Shown here piece by piece: positions 8,610 through 17,308 of a stretch of DNA of 64,000 nucleotides (the stretch's first letter is position 1; each line of letters starts with the position of its first letter). The notes beneath the pieces are model-generated. The model had not been told where the DNA came from. It worked only from the letters and a program-made list of their open reading frames with translations, and ran no database searches. Origin of the DNA: Candidatus Woesearchaeota archaeon (GTDB lineage: Archaea; Nanobdellota; Nanobdellia; Woesearchaeales; GW2011-AR15). Where the stretch lies: NCBI GenBank assembly GCA_016928835.1, contig JAFGJW010000006.1, positions 244,191 to 308,190 on the forward strand. The letters run 5' to 3'. A program made the translations under genes and the position numbers.

Positions 8610-9461
8610 TCAAAATAATACCGGCGTCACAAAAACTTCTAAAAATGCTGCTGTTACTATTAAAAAGAAACTGAGAAGCAACAACAAAGAAGAATCCATC
8701 ACAATTTTTTCATATGCTTTTGTTCCAAAATCATGCTTTATCACTGCTGTTGAGATAATTCCCCCAGCAAGACCTGCAGTAAAGTAGGATAGGATTTCTG
8801 GAATTCCATGTATTGCATATCTAAAAAGGCCAATTGAAACAATGTGAAAGTAGTTTGTGAGATATGTAAAACCCAGTGATGAGCTAATCTTATAAAACTC
8901 AGATCTAATAAAATTTCCAATTGCCACTCCGATAACAGAGGCATTCCACGTAAGAATAAAAATTGCACCCACACCATAGAGAAAAGAAAACAGCACGCAG
9001 AAGATTAAGACTTTGAGGTTATTAGACAGAATTTTTGTAAAAATTTCAAAATTCCTTATTGAGAACCCTGTCACAGTAGAATTGATCTGAATTATTGTGT
9101 CTGACTGAATTTTAAAAAGGAAACTAATTATATTATTTGGCAAAAAAGTGTACCACACTGTGCAAGCCAAGGTAACTCCAACAAAGAGGTTCATGAATAA
9201 TGCTAGGGCACGTCCATGTTCTCTTAGCAGAGTTTTCTCAGGTAGATTCATGCAATCTTTTTTTTCCTCCAATTTAATCGTATTATACATCAGAGGGACT
9301 GCCGCCATTGTTGTAAGAAATACAAATACTAGGGAAGATTGTTCTTTAAAAATCCACCAGCCCAGAAATATTGCGATACTGGTGTAAATAAACCCAAAGA
9401 GCATCATTTTTAATGGTTTTGCTTCTGCCTTTAACGGACTAATGAGGGATTCTATTACCAT
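8610..9461 (-). CDS. SpoIIM/DUF95-family membrane protein
   Basis: 283 residues with about six hydrophobic segments and no cleavable signal peptide. The family hallmarks are visible: a helix near residue 160-180 reading GVGAIFILTWNASVIGVAIG, then 'YFHIVSIGLFRYAIHGIPEI' and 'AGLAGGII'. Stage II sporulation protein M-type proteins are widespread in archaea, and their biochemical role there is unknown. The gene converges on the OB-fold gene (7 bases between stops) and is transcribed away from the wHTH membrane gene at 9612. Confidence 0.85.
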   Translation of the reverse strand: MVIESLISPLKAEAKPLKMMLFGFIYTSIAIFLGWWIFKEQSSLVFVFLTTMAAVPLMYNTIKLEEKKDCMNLPEKTLLREHGRALALFMNLFVGVTLACTVWYTFLPNNIISFLFKIQSDTIIQINSTVTGFSIRNFEIFTKILSNNLKVLIFCVLFSFLYGVGAIFILTWNASVIGVAIGNFIRSEFYKISSSLGFTYLTNYFHIVSIGLFRYAIHGIPEILSYFTAGLAGGIISTAVIKHDFGTKAYEKIVMDSSLLLLLSFFLIVTAAFLEVFVTPVLF

Positions 9462-9578
9462 TAATCAAGACTATTTACTGGAAAATATATAAAATTTTCT
9501 AAATAATGGAAGTGAAGATGGAGCCAAAGGGATATAATAAGAGGACATTATGATAAATTATGGAAAAAAGCAATAAAA

Positions 9579-9588
9579 TTTATATAAG
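9579..9588 (+). promoter_or_regulatory. TATA box of the membrane wHTH gene
   Basis: TTTATATAAG centred about 28 bases before the ATG at 9612, so the transcript would start at or next to the start codon (leaderless). No Shine-Dalgarno is present, which agrees. Confidence 0.6.
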
Positions 9589-9611
9589 GATAAGTACAAA
9601 GTTCTATTATA

Positions 9612-10601
9612 ATGAAAAAAGCGGTTGATATAATTGTTCTTTCTGCATTATCTGTTGCTATCTGTCTTGCTCAGAGCGGATTAATCAAAGCTGACCCAGA
9701 AAACCTGGTAATAAGGTTTATTGATATTCAATCGAGAGAAATTATTAGGGATATGCAAGCTGACCTTTTTGTTACTAATACTGTAAGTCTTGAGCAGACC
9801 ACTTTATCTCAATTTATTGGAGAATCAGGAGAGATAGAGACACAGCTCGATGGTGGTGAGTGGAATATAACTGCCCATTTAGACGATATTTCAACATCAG
9901 GCAAGGATTATTATGGGAGATATATTATCAGAAGTTATGAGTTTGATAAGATGGATCTTTTTATTTTGCCTGTTGGCTCAATAAGAGGAACCGTGCTGGA
10001 TAAACTCGATAATTTAGTAAGTAATGCTAAACTTAAGTTTGATTGCCAGACACAGAATGGGGGTAAGTTTCCGATAAGCTCTGATGAGTTTGGTTCTTTT
10101 TCCTATGATTATGCTCCAGTAGGCCAATGTAGGGTCAGTGCGATGTACAACGGAGCTGCTGGTTTTGAGAACGTTATTGTAGAAAAAGGAAACACAACAG
10201 AGATTATGATAAGATTAAATAAGACGGTAGTATCAAAACCTAGGTTAGAGTTAGACTTTGGATTTATTTTAATGAGCATCATTATTGCTGTCATTGGTGT
10301 GTTTTTTGTATTCGGCAAAAAAGAAAAAAAAGGGAAGGACAAGACTGCAGCGCAAGAATTACACAAAAGAACAAAAGATGTATTCTCCACTTTAAGTGAG
10401 AGAGAAAAAATAGTTGTAAGCTTTCTTTTAGATAATAATATGGAATCAACTCAGAACATAATCAAATACAAGACAAGAATTCCAAAAACCTCTCTAGTAA
10501 GGATCTTACACTCTCTGGAGAATAAGAAGATTATCTCACTTGAAAAGATTGGAAATCTTAAAAAAATAAAATTGACAACATGGTTCCTAGGAAAAGAGTA
10601 A
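9612..10601 (+). CDS. Membrane-tethered winged-helix protein with extracellular beta domain
   Basis: 329 residues. A signal peptide or anchor covers residues 1-27. The external part has two beta-rich regions; the second (about 118-200, starting GSIRGTVLDK) resembles a carboxypeptidase-regulatory/transthyretin-like domain. A single membrane helix (about 215-236) is followed by a Lys-rich stop-transfer patch. The cytoplasmic end (about 250-329) is a winged helix (SEREKIVVSFLLDNNMESTQN...KTSLVRILHSLENKKIISLEK). This topology suggests a one-component sensor that binds DNA from the membrane. It lies just upstream of the 1266-residue secreted protein, which it may control; that is inference from adjacency. 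Confidence 0.8.
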   Translation: MKKAVDIIVLSALSVAICLAQSGLIKADPENLVIRFIDIQSREIIRDMQADLFVTNTVSLEQTTLSQFIGESGEIETQLDGGEWNITAHLDDISTSGKDYYGRYIIRSYEFDKMDLFILPVGSIRGTVLDKLDNLVSNAKLKFDCQTQNGGKFPISSDEFGSFSYDYAPVGQCRVSAMYNGAAGFENVIVEKGNTTEIMIRLNKTVVSKPRLELDFGFILMSIIIAVIGVFFVFGKKEKKGKDKTAAQELHKRTKDVFSTLSEREKIVVSFLLDNNMESTQNIIKYKTRIPKTSLVRILHSLENKKIISLEKIGNLKKIKLTTWFLGKE

Positions 10602-10795
10602 ATAGTTGTATTTTTTCATTTTGGAACATTATAAAAGCTTATTTTCAATATTGGGTTTTAATTAGCATCTCAAATACAAACAAAGTCCGCCCAAATATTA
10701 AATATTGGGTTGCTCTACTAATTTGCAAAAGAGGCCAAAAAAGAGGTGGCCCAATCATCAAAATAAATAGATAAATGAAAAAAGGTGAATGAAGA
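10602..10795. other. Intergenic region before the large secreted protein
   Basis: AT-rich spacer of 194 bases with an 11-base direct repeat AATATTGGGTT at 10647-10657 and 10701-10711, 54 bases apart. A short open frame across it has no homology pattern and is treated as noise. The next gene has a good Shine-Dalgarno AGGTGA about 10 bases before its ATG. Confidence 0.4.
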
Positions 10796-13700
10796 ATGAT
10801 TAATAAAAAAAAAACATTAACTGTGTTGTTTGTTGGAGCACTATTGTTTGTGCTTGGATTAGGAATAGTGAATGCAACAAATTGTATTGACACAGATAAT
10901 GGAAGGGATTATTATACAAAAGGGACCATAACAATCGGCGATAGATCAGAAACAGACTCTTGTTTGCTTTCTTGGTATGACTATGATCATAACTGGTGGG
11001 AATATGACAAAGTGTATTCTTGCCAAGCAGGAACAGTCGATAAGCCAGAAAATAGCAAAGAGGATAGATGTTTAGTAAATGATTATGCTTGTGAAGGAGA
11101 GTTTAATAGTGCACCATTTCACCATTGTCCTAGTGGTTGTTATAATGGCAGATGTCTCCCAGAAAACGGGCCAGATTTGACAATAACTAAACTCCAATAT
11201 TTTGGACTAGGTACTTCCACTCCAAAAGTAGGAGATTATGTTGGATATGAAGTAATAATAATGAACAAGGGAGATGAGACTGCTTATGGACCATTTAAGC
11301 TAAAAGCATACTTGAATGATCAATTTTTAATAGAGAAAGAGTATGGAAGTGATTTTTCGCTTGCACCTGGAGCAAGTATTGTGAGCCAACAGCAGTCCAC
11401 AACTAAGTTTACCCAATGGGGACAAAATAAAATTAGTGTAAATGTTGATGCAGATGACCAAGTTGATGAAACTGATGAGAATAATAATTGGAAAGAGCTG
11501 TATCCCTATGTAGATTCAGGAGCAGAAAAAAAGGCTGATTTGACAATAACTTCTCTTCAATATTATGCACCCGGCGTTACAAACCCGAAAGTAGGGGATT
11601 ATGTTGGATATAAGGTAACTATCAAAAACATCGGTACAGAGACAGCACAGGGTCCGTTTAAGGTCAAGGCTTATCTGAATGACCAATTCTTGAGATGGGA
11701 AGGGTATGGAAGTGATTTTGAACTTGATCCTGGTGGAAGCATTGTAGATAAACAGTATTCTTACACTAAATTCACAAAAGCAGGTCAAAATAAAATAAGT
11801 GTCAATGTTGATGCAGATAATCAAGTTGATGAATCTAATGAAAATAACAACTGGAAAGAACTCTATCCAATAGTGGGCGATGGTCAAGAAGAATTACCTG
11901 ACCTAAAAATTGACAATATCTACTATTCTGGAGGAGTTTACATTTATGTTAAATACTGCAATAACGGAGTAGCAAGCAGCGATGATGATTTTTTAATCAA
12001 GTTAACCAATCTTGACACAGGAGAAAGTTTTCCAGGCAATTATTATTATAGATTCCCTGTGCCTTCTCCAGGTTCATGCAAAGTGACTGGAGGATATACT
12101 CCCGGATTAATTGGACTTTCATATGGAGAGTATGGTCATGTGAGAGGAGAAATTGACTGGGAAGGAAGAGTTGAGGAGAGCGACGAAACAAATAATGTCC
12201 TGGATAAATATATTGGAACAGAACCAGGCTGTTACAGTGATTCAGACTGTTATAATGATGCAGAGACTGGGCAAGAGAATATGTTCTGTGAATTCCCTGG
12301 AGGGAGTTGCCAAGGCCCAGGAAGCTGTGTTGAAAAACCAACTGCCTGTATTAGTGTATACCAACCTGTATGCGGCTGTGATGGCAAGACTTACGGAAAT
12401 GACTGCTCAAGAAGATCTTTTGGTGTTTCAAAAGCATATGAAGGAGAATGTAAAAGTCAGCAAATCTGTAATGATACAGACGGCGGAAGAAATTATTATA
12501 GAAGAGGCACTGTAATTGATGAGAATGGGAATAGCAGAACCGATTATTGTTCAAATAATCAAACTTTAGCAGAGTTCTACTGCAGCAGTGATGTTGTCCA
12601 TATCGAATATTATACCTGCCAGTATGGGTGTATTAATGGCATGTGCAGGTATGAACATTCTGAAGAGCCAGAGAGCCTGCTTAATAATCCTGGTTTTGAA
12701 TATGGGGATTATTATAGAATTAGTTCATGGAGCGACACAAGCAATGCTCAGTTAAATCAATGGGGACTGACAAGTGGTGCTAATATTGGGTATCCCTATA
12801 GGTACAGAGGCATTGGTGGTTTGAAAATTACTGATAGTGTCAGTACACCAACTTACCAATATGGCTCACAGGAAGCAGTGCAAATAATACGGGGACAACC
12901 AAACAAGATTTATATTCTAAGCGGTTATGCAAAGAGACTAGGAAATAGTGGTGCGTCGCTGTATTTAGATTTCCTGGACTCCAACAAACAAAGAATAAAA
13001 GTGTACACGGTCTCTGGATTTGAATCAAATAAATGGGATATAAAATCTGTTGAGGCAATATCTCCCATCAACACTAAATATGTGAGGGTTATACTTTATT
13101 CTTCAAACAAAGCTACAGGAACCACTTACTGGGATGATATAGTGCTGTTGGAAAAACAGAGTAATGAAGAGTTTACTATTGATGTTTCAACAGACAAAAA
13201 GAATTACGAGCCCGGCGAAACTGCTGAGATTACTCTTACAGTGTCTGGAGATGATACTGTAGAGACAAGTGAAGCCATTGTAAAAGTTGATGTAAAGAAC
13301 CCATCTGGACTATGGAAAAATATTGAATTAGGAGATCCAATTTGCAGCAGATCTGTGTGCGCTTATCCTGTAGCGCCTTCTGATTCAACAAGTGAAGAGG
13401 AGATCTGTGACTCTAAGGTCACATGCCTATACCAAGGAACATACAACATCCCAATAAAGACCACGATATCAGCAAGTGGCAACGAAGAAATTGAAACAAC
13501 AGAAGTTGAAGACAGTGCTGTGGACATAGCCATCCCAACCTATACTGTAAAGGGACAGGTTACTATCCTTGGCAAACAGAAGACAGGGTATACTTACTTT
13601 GGTGTATACTATGAAAACGGACATAAGTATGTCTTACTGAACAAACAATTCACACTTGAGGAAGGGCAAACAGCATATATTGTTGACAACAATTATATGA

Positions 13701-14596
13701 AAATCAGTAACCTTGACACAGATTGTGTAACCTGTAATTTTGAGCCGTGCCCTCAAAGCTGCGAGGCAAACTTTGTTGTGAGTTATTATGGAAGCGAACA
13801 GACAGTAAGTCTTGATGAAGGCGAGAGTTCAGATGTGTTCAATGTAAGAATAAAAGCCATAGAAATTAGCAGCGATATGGTATCCTTGTTAGTCACAAAA
13901 AACGAGCTGCCTTCTCCAAAAGTAGAAGTAATTTTAGATGAGTATTATCTTAGTGGAGAGAAGATAGATATCAAAGTCAGAAACAGTGGAAACACGAACA
14001 TTCATTATCTAGGGGGGTGCGTTGATCCTTATGTGATTCAGAAACTTAATAAAGACGCATGGGAACAGGTGAATTTGTATGACCCTTGTCTTGCCAGGTG
14101 TACAGGATTCACAAATGAAGAGCTTGAACCAGGTGAAACAAGAACAATTGGGGTATGGAAGCAGATTGAGTATGGTGCTGATTGTGACAGCAATGATGAA
14201 GAGAGTGATGGGCAATTAGTTGAACCAGGGGAATATAGACTTATTTTCCATTATTCAACAAGCCAGAATGTTGGAGGAACGTCCCGTGCTATTGATGAGT
14301 TTGAAATAGTTGAGGAAGCTCCAAGTGACTGTGGCGGCTGTATAAGTGACGGAAAGTGTCTTCCTTATGGAACAAGAATGGTTGAAAGTGGAAGAGTTGT
14401 GTATTGTGATTTATCAGGGAAATTTAAATTGCAGAAAACCGTGAATGAAGCATGTCAAAACAACTACGAGTGCTTGAGCAACTATTGTAGTAACAGCAAA
14501 TGCGTAGACCTGGAAGCACAGCTACGAGAAACCACAAGCATAGTAGAAAGGATTTGGTCGTGGATCAGAAGATTTTTCTGGTTTAGAGAAGACTAA
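10796..14596 (+). CDS. Large secreted multidomain protein: Cys-rich modules, CARDB repeats, Kazal domain
   Basis: 1266 residues with a Sec signal peptide (about 1-27). Domains in order: a Cys-rich module opening CIDTDNGRDYYTKG (30-120); two tandem CARDB-type beta domains (about 126-235 and 248-365) that are clear duplicates of each other; a third related domain (about 370-475); a Kazal-type domain with core PVCGCDGKTYGNDC (about 508-552); a second copy of the Cys-rich module opening CNDTDGGRNYYRRG (about 556-625); a carbohydrate-binding-like jelly roll starting NNPGFEYGD (about 630-790); further beta-sandwich domains with many Cys pairs; and a short aromatic C-terminal tail WSWIRRFFWFRED. It is probably an adhesin or surface-exposed protein. 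No catalytic motif is seen. Confidence 0.85.
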   Translation: MINKKKTLTVLFVGALLFVLGLGIVNATNCIDTDNGRDYYTKGTITIGDRSETDSCLLSWYDYDHNWWEYDKVYSCQAGTVDKPENSKEDRCLVNDYACEGEFNSAPFHHCPSGCYNGRCLPENGPDLTITKLQYFGLGTSTPKVGDYVGYEVIIMNKGDETAYGPFKLKAYLNDQFLIEKEYGSDFSLAPGASIVSQQQSTTKFTQWGQNKISVNVDADDQVDETDENNNWKELYPYVDSGAEKKADLTITSLQYYAPGVTNPKVGDYVGYKVTIKNIGTETAQGPFKVKAYLNDQFLRWEGYGSDFELDPGGSIVDKQYSYTKFTKAGQNKISVNVDADNQVDESNENNNWKELYPIVGDGQEELPDLKIDNIYYSGGVYIYVKYCNNGVASSDDDFLIKLTNLDTGESFPGNYYYRFPVPSPGSCKVTGGYTPGLIGLSYGEYGHVRGEIDWEGRVEESDETNNVLDKYIGTEPGCYSDSDCYNDAETGQENMFCEFPGGSCQGPGSCVEKPTACISVYQPVCGCDGKTYGNDCSRRSFGVSKAYEGECKSQQICNDTDGGRNYYRRGTVIDENGNSRTDYCSNNQTLAEFYCSSDVVHIEYYTCQYGCINGMCRYEHSEEPESLLNNPGFEYGDYYRISSWSDTSNAQLNQWGLTSGANIGYPYRYRGIGGLKITDSVSTPTYQYGSQEAVQIIRGQPNKIYILSGYAKRLGNSGASLYLDFLDSNKQRIKVYTVSGFESNKWDIKSVEAISPINTKYVRVILYSSNKATGTTYWDDIVLLEKQSNEEFTIDVSTDKKNYEPGETAEITLTVSGDDTVETSEAIVKVDVKNPSGLWKNIELGDPICSRSVCAYPVAPSDSTSEEEICDSKVTCLYQGTYNIPIKTTISASGNEEIETTEVEDSAVDIAIPTYTVKGQVTILGKQKTGYTYFGVYYENGHKYVLLNKQFTLEEGQTAYIVDNNYMKISNLDTDCVTCNFEPCPQSCEANFVVSYYGSEQTVSLDEGESSDVFNVRIKAIEISSDMVSLLVTKNELPSPKVEVILDEYYLSGEKIDIKVRNSGNTNIHYLGGCVDPYVIQKLNKDAWEQVNLYDPCLARCTGFTNEELEPGETRTIGVWKQIEYGADCDSNDEESDGQLVEPGEYRLIFHYSTSQNVGGTSRAIDEFEIVEEAPSDCGGCISDGKCLPYGTRMVESGRVVYCDLSGKFKLQKTVNEACQNNYECLSNYCSNSKCVDLEAQLRETTSIVERIWSWIRRFFWFRED

Positions 14597-14597
14597 T

Positions 14598-14632
14598 TAT
14601 TTTCTTTTTCCTTATTCTTACTTTTTTTATTT
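14598..14632 (+). terminator. Poly-T terminator-like tract
   Basis: Directly after the stop of the large secreted protein is a run of T-rich blocks (TTTTCTTTTT, TTTTTTTATTT). Archaeal RNA polymerase terminates at such T tracts without needing a hairpin. Confidence 0.45.
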
Positions 14633-14690
14633 ATACAGAAACTAATAAATACTTCTTTTCTTTTAATAGTTTTAAAAAAAGAGGTAGTGT

Positions 14691-16529
14691 ATGAAAGGCT
14701 ATATTGGAAGTTATCTTGATATTGACTTGACAACCAGGAAGGTTAGCAAGAAAAGCCTGGCGGGAGAGTGGTGTAACCAATATGTTGGAGGAATTGGTTT
14801 TGGTATAAAAGTAGCTTGGGACAATATTCCTAAGGGTGTTGATTCTCTTTCTCCCCAAAATGTGATAAGTTTCTGGACTGGACCTTTTGCAGGCACACTT
14901 GTCCCTGTTTCTAGCAAGTACTGTGCTGTTGCTAAATCTCCTCTAACAGACACAATTGGTTATGGTATTTCTTCTGGCTACTTTGGTGCAGAGCTAAAGC
15001 GGGCAGGGTATGATGGAATAGTCATAAGAGGTAAGGCAAGTAAGCTAGTGTATATTTTTATTGATGATGACCTTATTGCTATTAAAGACGCTAGCCAGCT
15101 TGCGGGAAAGACAACCTGGCAAACAGATGATTTAATCAAGGAAGAACTGCAAGATGACTCAATTAGGGTTGCTTCAATAGGGCCTGCAGGAGAAAGGTTA
15201 GTAAGATTTTCGTGTATCACTAATGCAAAGAACAGGCATGTGGGCAGAAATGGCATGGGCACGGTAATGGGCAGTAAGAATCTGAAAGCAATTGCTGTCC
15301 GAGGCACAAAGGATGTTGAAGTACATGATTTAAGGACTCTTTTAAAAGTTGTCAAACCATTATACAAAGCTTGTCGGGGCCCAAATATGTATTATGGTAG
15401 AGAAGGTACTCCAATAAAGATAATGCAACATCAAAAAAAAGGCTGTCTAGCAACAAATAATTTTCAAAAAATGACTTTTTCTCAAGCAGAAAAGGTTTCT
15501 GGAGAGACCATGTTAAAAACCAAAGTCAAGAAAATAATTGCATGCGAGATGTGTGCTGTTGCATGCGACCATGTCAATGTTGTTGAAGAAGGCCAGTATA
15601 AGGGTGCGCATAGCAGTGTAGATTTTGAGAGCTTATGGGCATTGGGGCCTTGTTGTGGTATTGGTAATCTGGATGCCATTACAAAAGCTGTAGAGCTATG
15701 CGATACTCTGGGCATGGACACCATTTCAACTGGTTTAACTGTGTCTTGGGCTATGGAATGTTATGAAAAGAGGATTTTTGATAAAGAACTAACAGAAGGG
15801 CTTGATTTAAATTTTGGAAATCATGAAGCGATGGTTGAACTCGTAAGAAGAATTGGATTAAGAGAAGGGAGATTTGCCACAATGCTTGGAGAGGGAAGCA
15901 AGAGAGCAGCAATACAAACTGGAAGAGGAACAATTAAATTTGCTATGCAAATCAAAGGCTTAGAGACATCTGCATATCCTTTCCGTACAATGCAGACTGG
16001 TGCATTAGGTCACGCTACTTGCATTACCGGCGCATTCTATCAAAGATCTGGTTCATATCAATATGATGAAAAGGAAGTAGTTGACAGGCTCTCATTGGAC
16101 GAGAAAAGGGGAAAATTAGTCGCTGATGGGGAAAATGATTACAGTGTTATAGACTCTTTAATAATATGTAAATTTTCAAGGAAAATATATGAAAATAAGG
16201 AAGAACTGGCAAAACTGTATTATCTTGTCACAGGGAAAAAAATAACATGGAAGGAGTTTCTAAAAGCAGGCGAAAGGATTTATAACCTAGGTAGAGCATT
16301 CAACATAAGACACGGGTTTGGAAGAGAAGATGACTATCTGCCGGCAAGAGCATATGAAGAAAGGGTCAAAGATGGGCCTGGCAAAGGCGCCATAGTTAGG
16401 ATGGACCAATGGAACGCAGCATTAGATAGTTATTATGAATATCGAGAATGGAGCAAAGACGGGATACCAACTAGGAAAAAACTAAAACAACTTAGCCTCG
16501 AGGATGTTAGAGAGGAAATGGGTGTTTAA
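14691..16529 (+). CDS. aor: Aldehyde:ferredoxin oxidoreductase (tungsten enzyme)
   Basis: 612 residues, full length for the family. The N-terminal domain begins GYIGSYLDIDLTTRK and has the pterin-binding blocks with VGGIGFGIK, GPFAGT and 'TDTIGYGISSGYFGAELKRAGYDG'. The [4Fe-4S] ligands are C-x2-C-x3-C near residues 285-292 (CEMCAVAC), with the fourth Cys in DSLIICKF near 490. The enzyme oxidises aldehydes to acids at a tungstopterin centre and passes electrons to ferredoxin. The start follows AGAGGTAG. The polyferredoxin gene begins directly after the stop, so the pair probably forms an AOR with its own electron-transfer subunit. The natural aldehyde is unknown. Confidence 0.93.
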   Translation: MKGYIGSYLDIDLTTRKVSKKSLAGEWCNQYVGGIGFGIKVAWDNIPKGVDSLSPQNVISFWTGPFAGTLVPVSSKYCAVAKSPLTDTIGYGISSGYFGAELKRAGYDGIVIRGKASKLVYIFIDDDLIAIKDASQLAGKTTWQTDDLIKEELQDDSIRVASIGPAGERLVRFSCITNAKNRHVGRNGMGTVMGSKNLKAIAVRGTKDVEVHDLRTLLKVVKPLYKACRGPNMYYGREGTPIKIMQHQKKGCLATNNFQKMTFSQAEKVSGETMLKTKVKKIIACEMCAVACDHVNVVEEGQYKGAHSSVDFESLWALGPCCGIGNLDAITKAVELCDTLGMDTISTGLTVSWAMECYEKRIFDKELTEGLDLNFGNHEAMVELVRRIGLREGRFATMLGEGSKRAAIQTGRGTIKFAMQIKGLETSAYPFRTMQTGALGHATCITGAFYQRSGSYQYDEKEVVDRLSLDEKRGKLVADGENDYSVIDSLIICKFSRKIYENKEELAKLYYLVTGKKITWKEFLKAGERIYNLGRAFNIRHGFGREDDYLPARAYEERVKDGPGKGAIVRMDQWNAALDSYYEYREWSKDGIPTRKKLKQLSLEDVREEMGV

Positions 16530-17006
16530 ATGCAGAAAATAATAATCTGTGACACAGACAAATGTACTGGTTGCCGTATCTGTGAGTATGTCTGCGCGGC
16601 AGTCAATAGCAACCGATTAAATCCTAGACTAGCACGAATTCGAACAATAAGAAAAGAACCTGTCTTTGATTTGGCTTTATCCTGTAGGAAATGCGAGAAT
16701 CCGAACTGTATCAATGTTTGTGCCAATAATGCAATAACACAAGACAAAAAAACAGGCACAATAGTAATTGATGATGAAAAATGTGATGGGTGCGGTATGT
16801 GTGTCAATGCCTGCAATTTTGGTGTTTTAACTATTAATCTTGAAGGAAAAGCGGTCTATGTTTGCGACTTCTGCTTGGAGAATGACAAGAAAGCATGCAT
16901 TGAGTATTGTCCAAAAGAAGCATTATCCTATACAACCATTGACAATTTAAAGGAGCCAAGAGTAAAAAAATTCCATTCAAAATTAAGAGAGGTTGCTGAC
17001 TCCTAA
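16530..17006 (+). CDS. Four-cluster ferredoxin subunit (HycB/CooF type) of AOR
   Basis: 158 residues, starting immediately after the AOR stop, with GAGG in the AOR 3' end as its ribosome site. Four Cys-rich groups for [4Fe-4S] clusters are visible: CTGCRICEYVC (near 11-21), CRKCENPNCINVC (near 52-64), CDGCGMCVNAC (near 88-98) and CDFCLENDKKACIEYC (near 112-127). This is the arrangement of DmsB/HycB/CooF electron-transfer subunits. It should carry electrons from the AOR tungsten subunit to a soluble ferredoxin or another acceptor. Confidence 0.9.
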   Translation: MQKIIICDTDKCTGCRICEYVCAAVNSNRLNPRLARIRTIRKEPVFDLALSCRKCENPNCINVCANNAITQDKKTGTIVIDDEKCDGCGMCVNACNFGVLTINLEGKAVYVCDFCLENDKKACIEYCPKEALSYTTIDNLKEPRVKKFHSKLREVADS

Positions 17007-17245
17007 AAATTAAATTTGTATATTAGGCCGGCTCGCTCCAGTAAGAACCAGATAGCACTTAATGCAAGCAACGCGATAAGAATTGCTAAGTCGTAAGTTA
17101 TTTTTTGACCAAAAACCCATATGATTAGCAGCCTTAAAGATACATAAAGTATGAGGATATCTCTTATAATGCCCCTTATTCCCATCTTCGTATCAAGAGT
17201 AAAAATTGTTACAAATAATAAACTTATCATTATTACATAGAACAT
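17003..17245 (-). CDS. Small membrane protein
   Basis: 80 residues, mostly hydrophobic, with two or three predicted membrane helices (residues about 1-16, 28-46 and 53-70) and positive loops between them. It converges with the ferredoxin gene (stops overlap by 4 bases). An AT-rich TATA-like stretch (about 17272-17285) lies upstream on its strand and is shared with the divergent pilus gene. I recognise no family. It may be real because the hydrophobic pattern and intergenic fit are good, but there is no strong ribosome site. Confidence 0.5.
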   Translation of the reverse strand: MFYVIMISLLFVTIFTLDTKMGIRGIIRDILILYVSLRLLIIWVFGQKITYDLAILIALLALSAIWFLLERAGLIYKFNF

Positions 17246-17308
17246 GTGCTGTTTTTCTTTTCCAGTGACAAATAAATTATTTTAAATAGCCTATGTTGTA
17301 ATAGTACA

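Noticed and set aside
10580-10774. 64-codon open frame after the membrane wHTH gene
   Set aside because: Overlaps the gene end, has no recognised pattern and its composition matches the spacer.
12153-12515. 120-codon open frame within the large secreted protein
   Set aside because: Wrong-frame reading of a gene with clear domains; no ribosome site.
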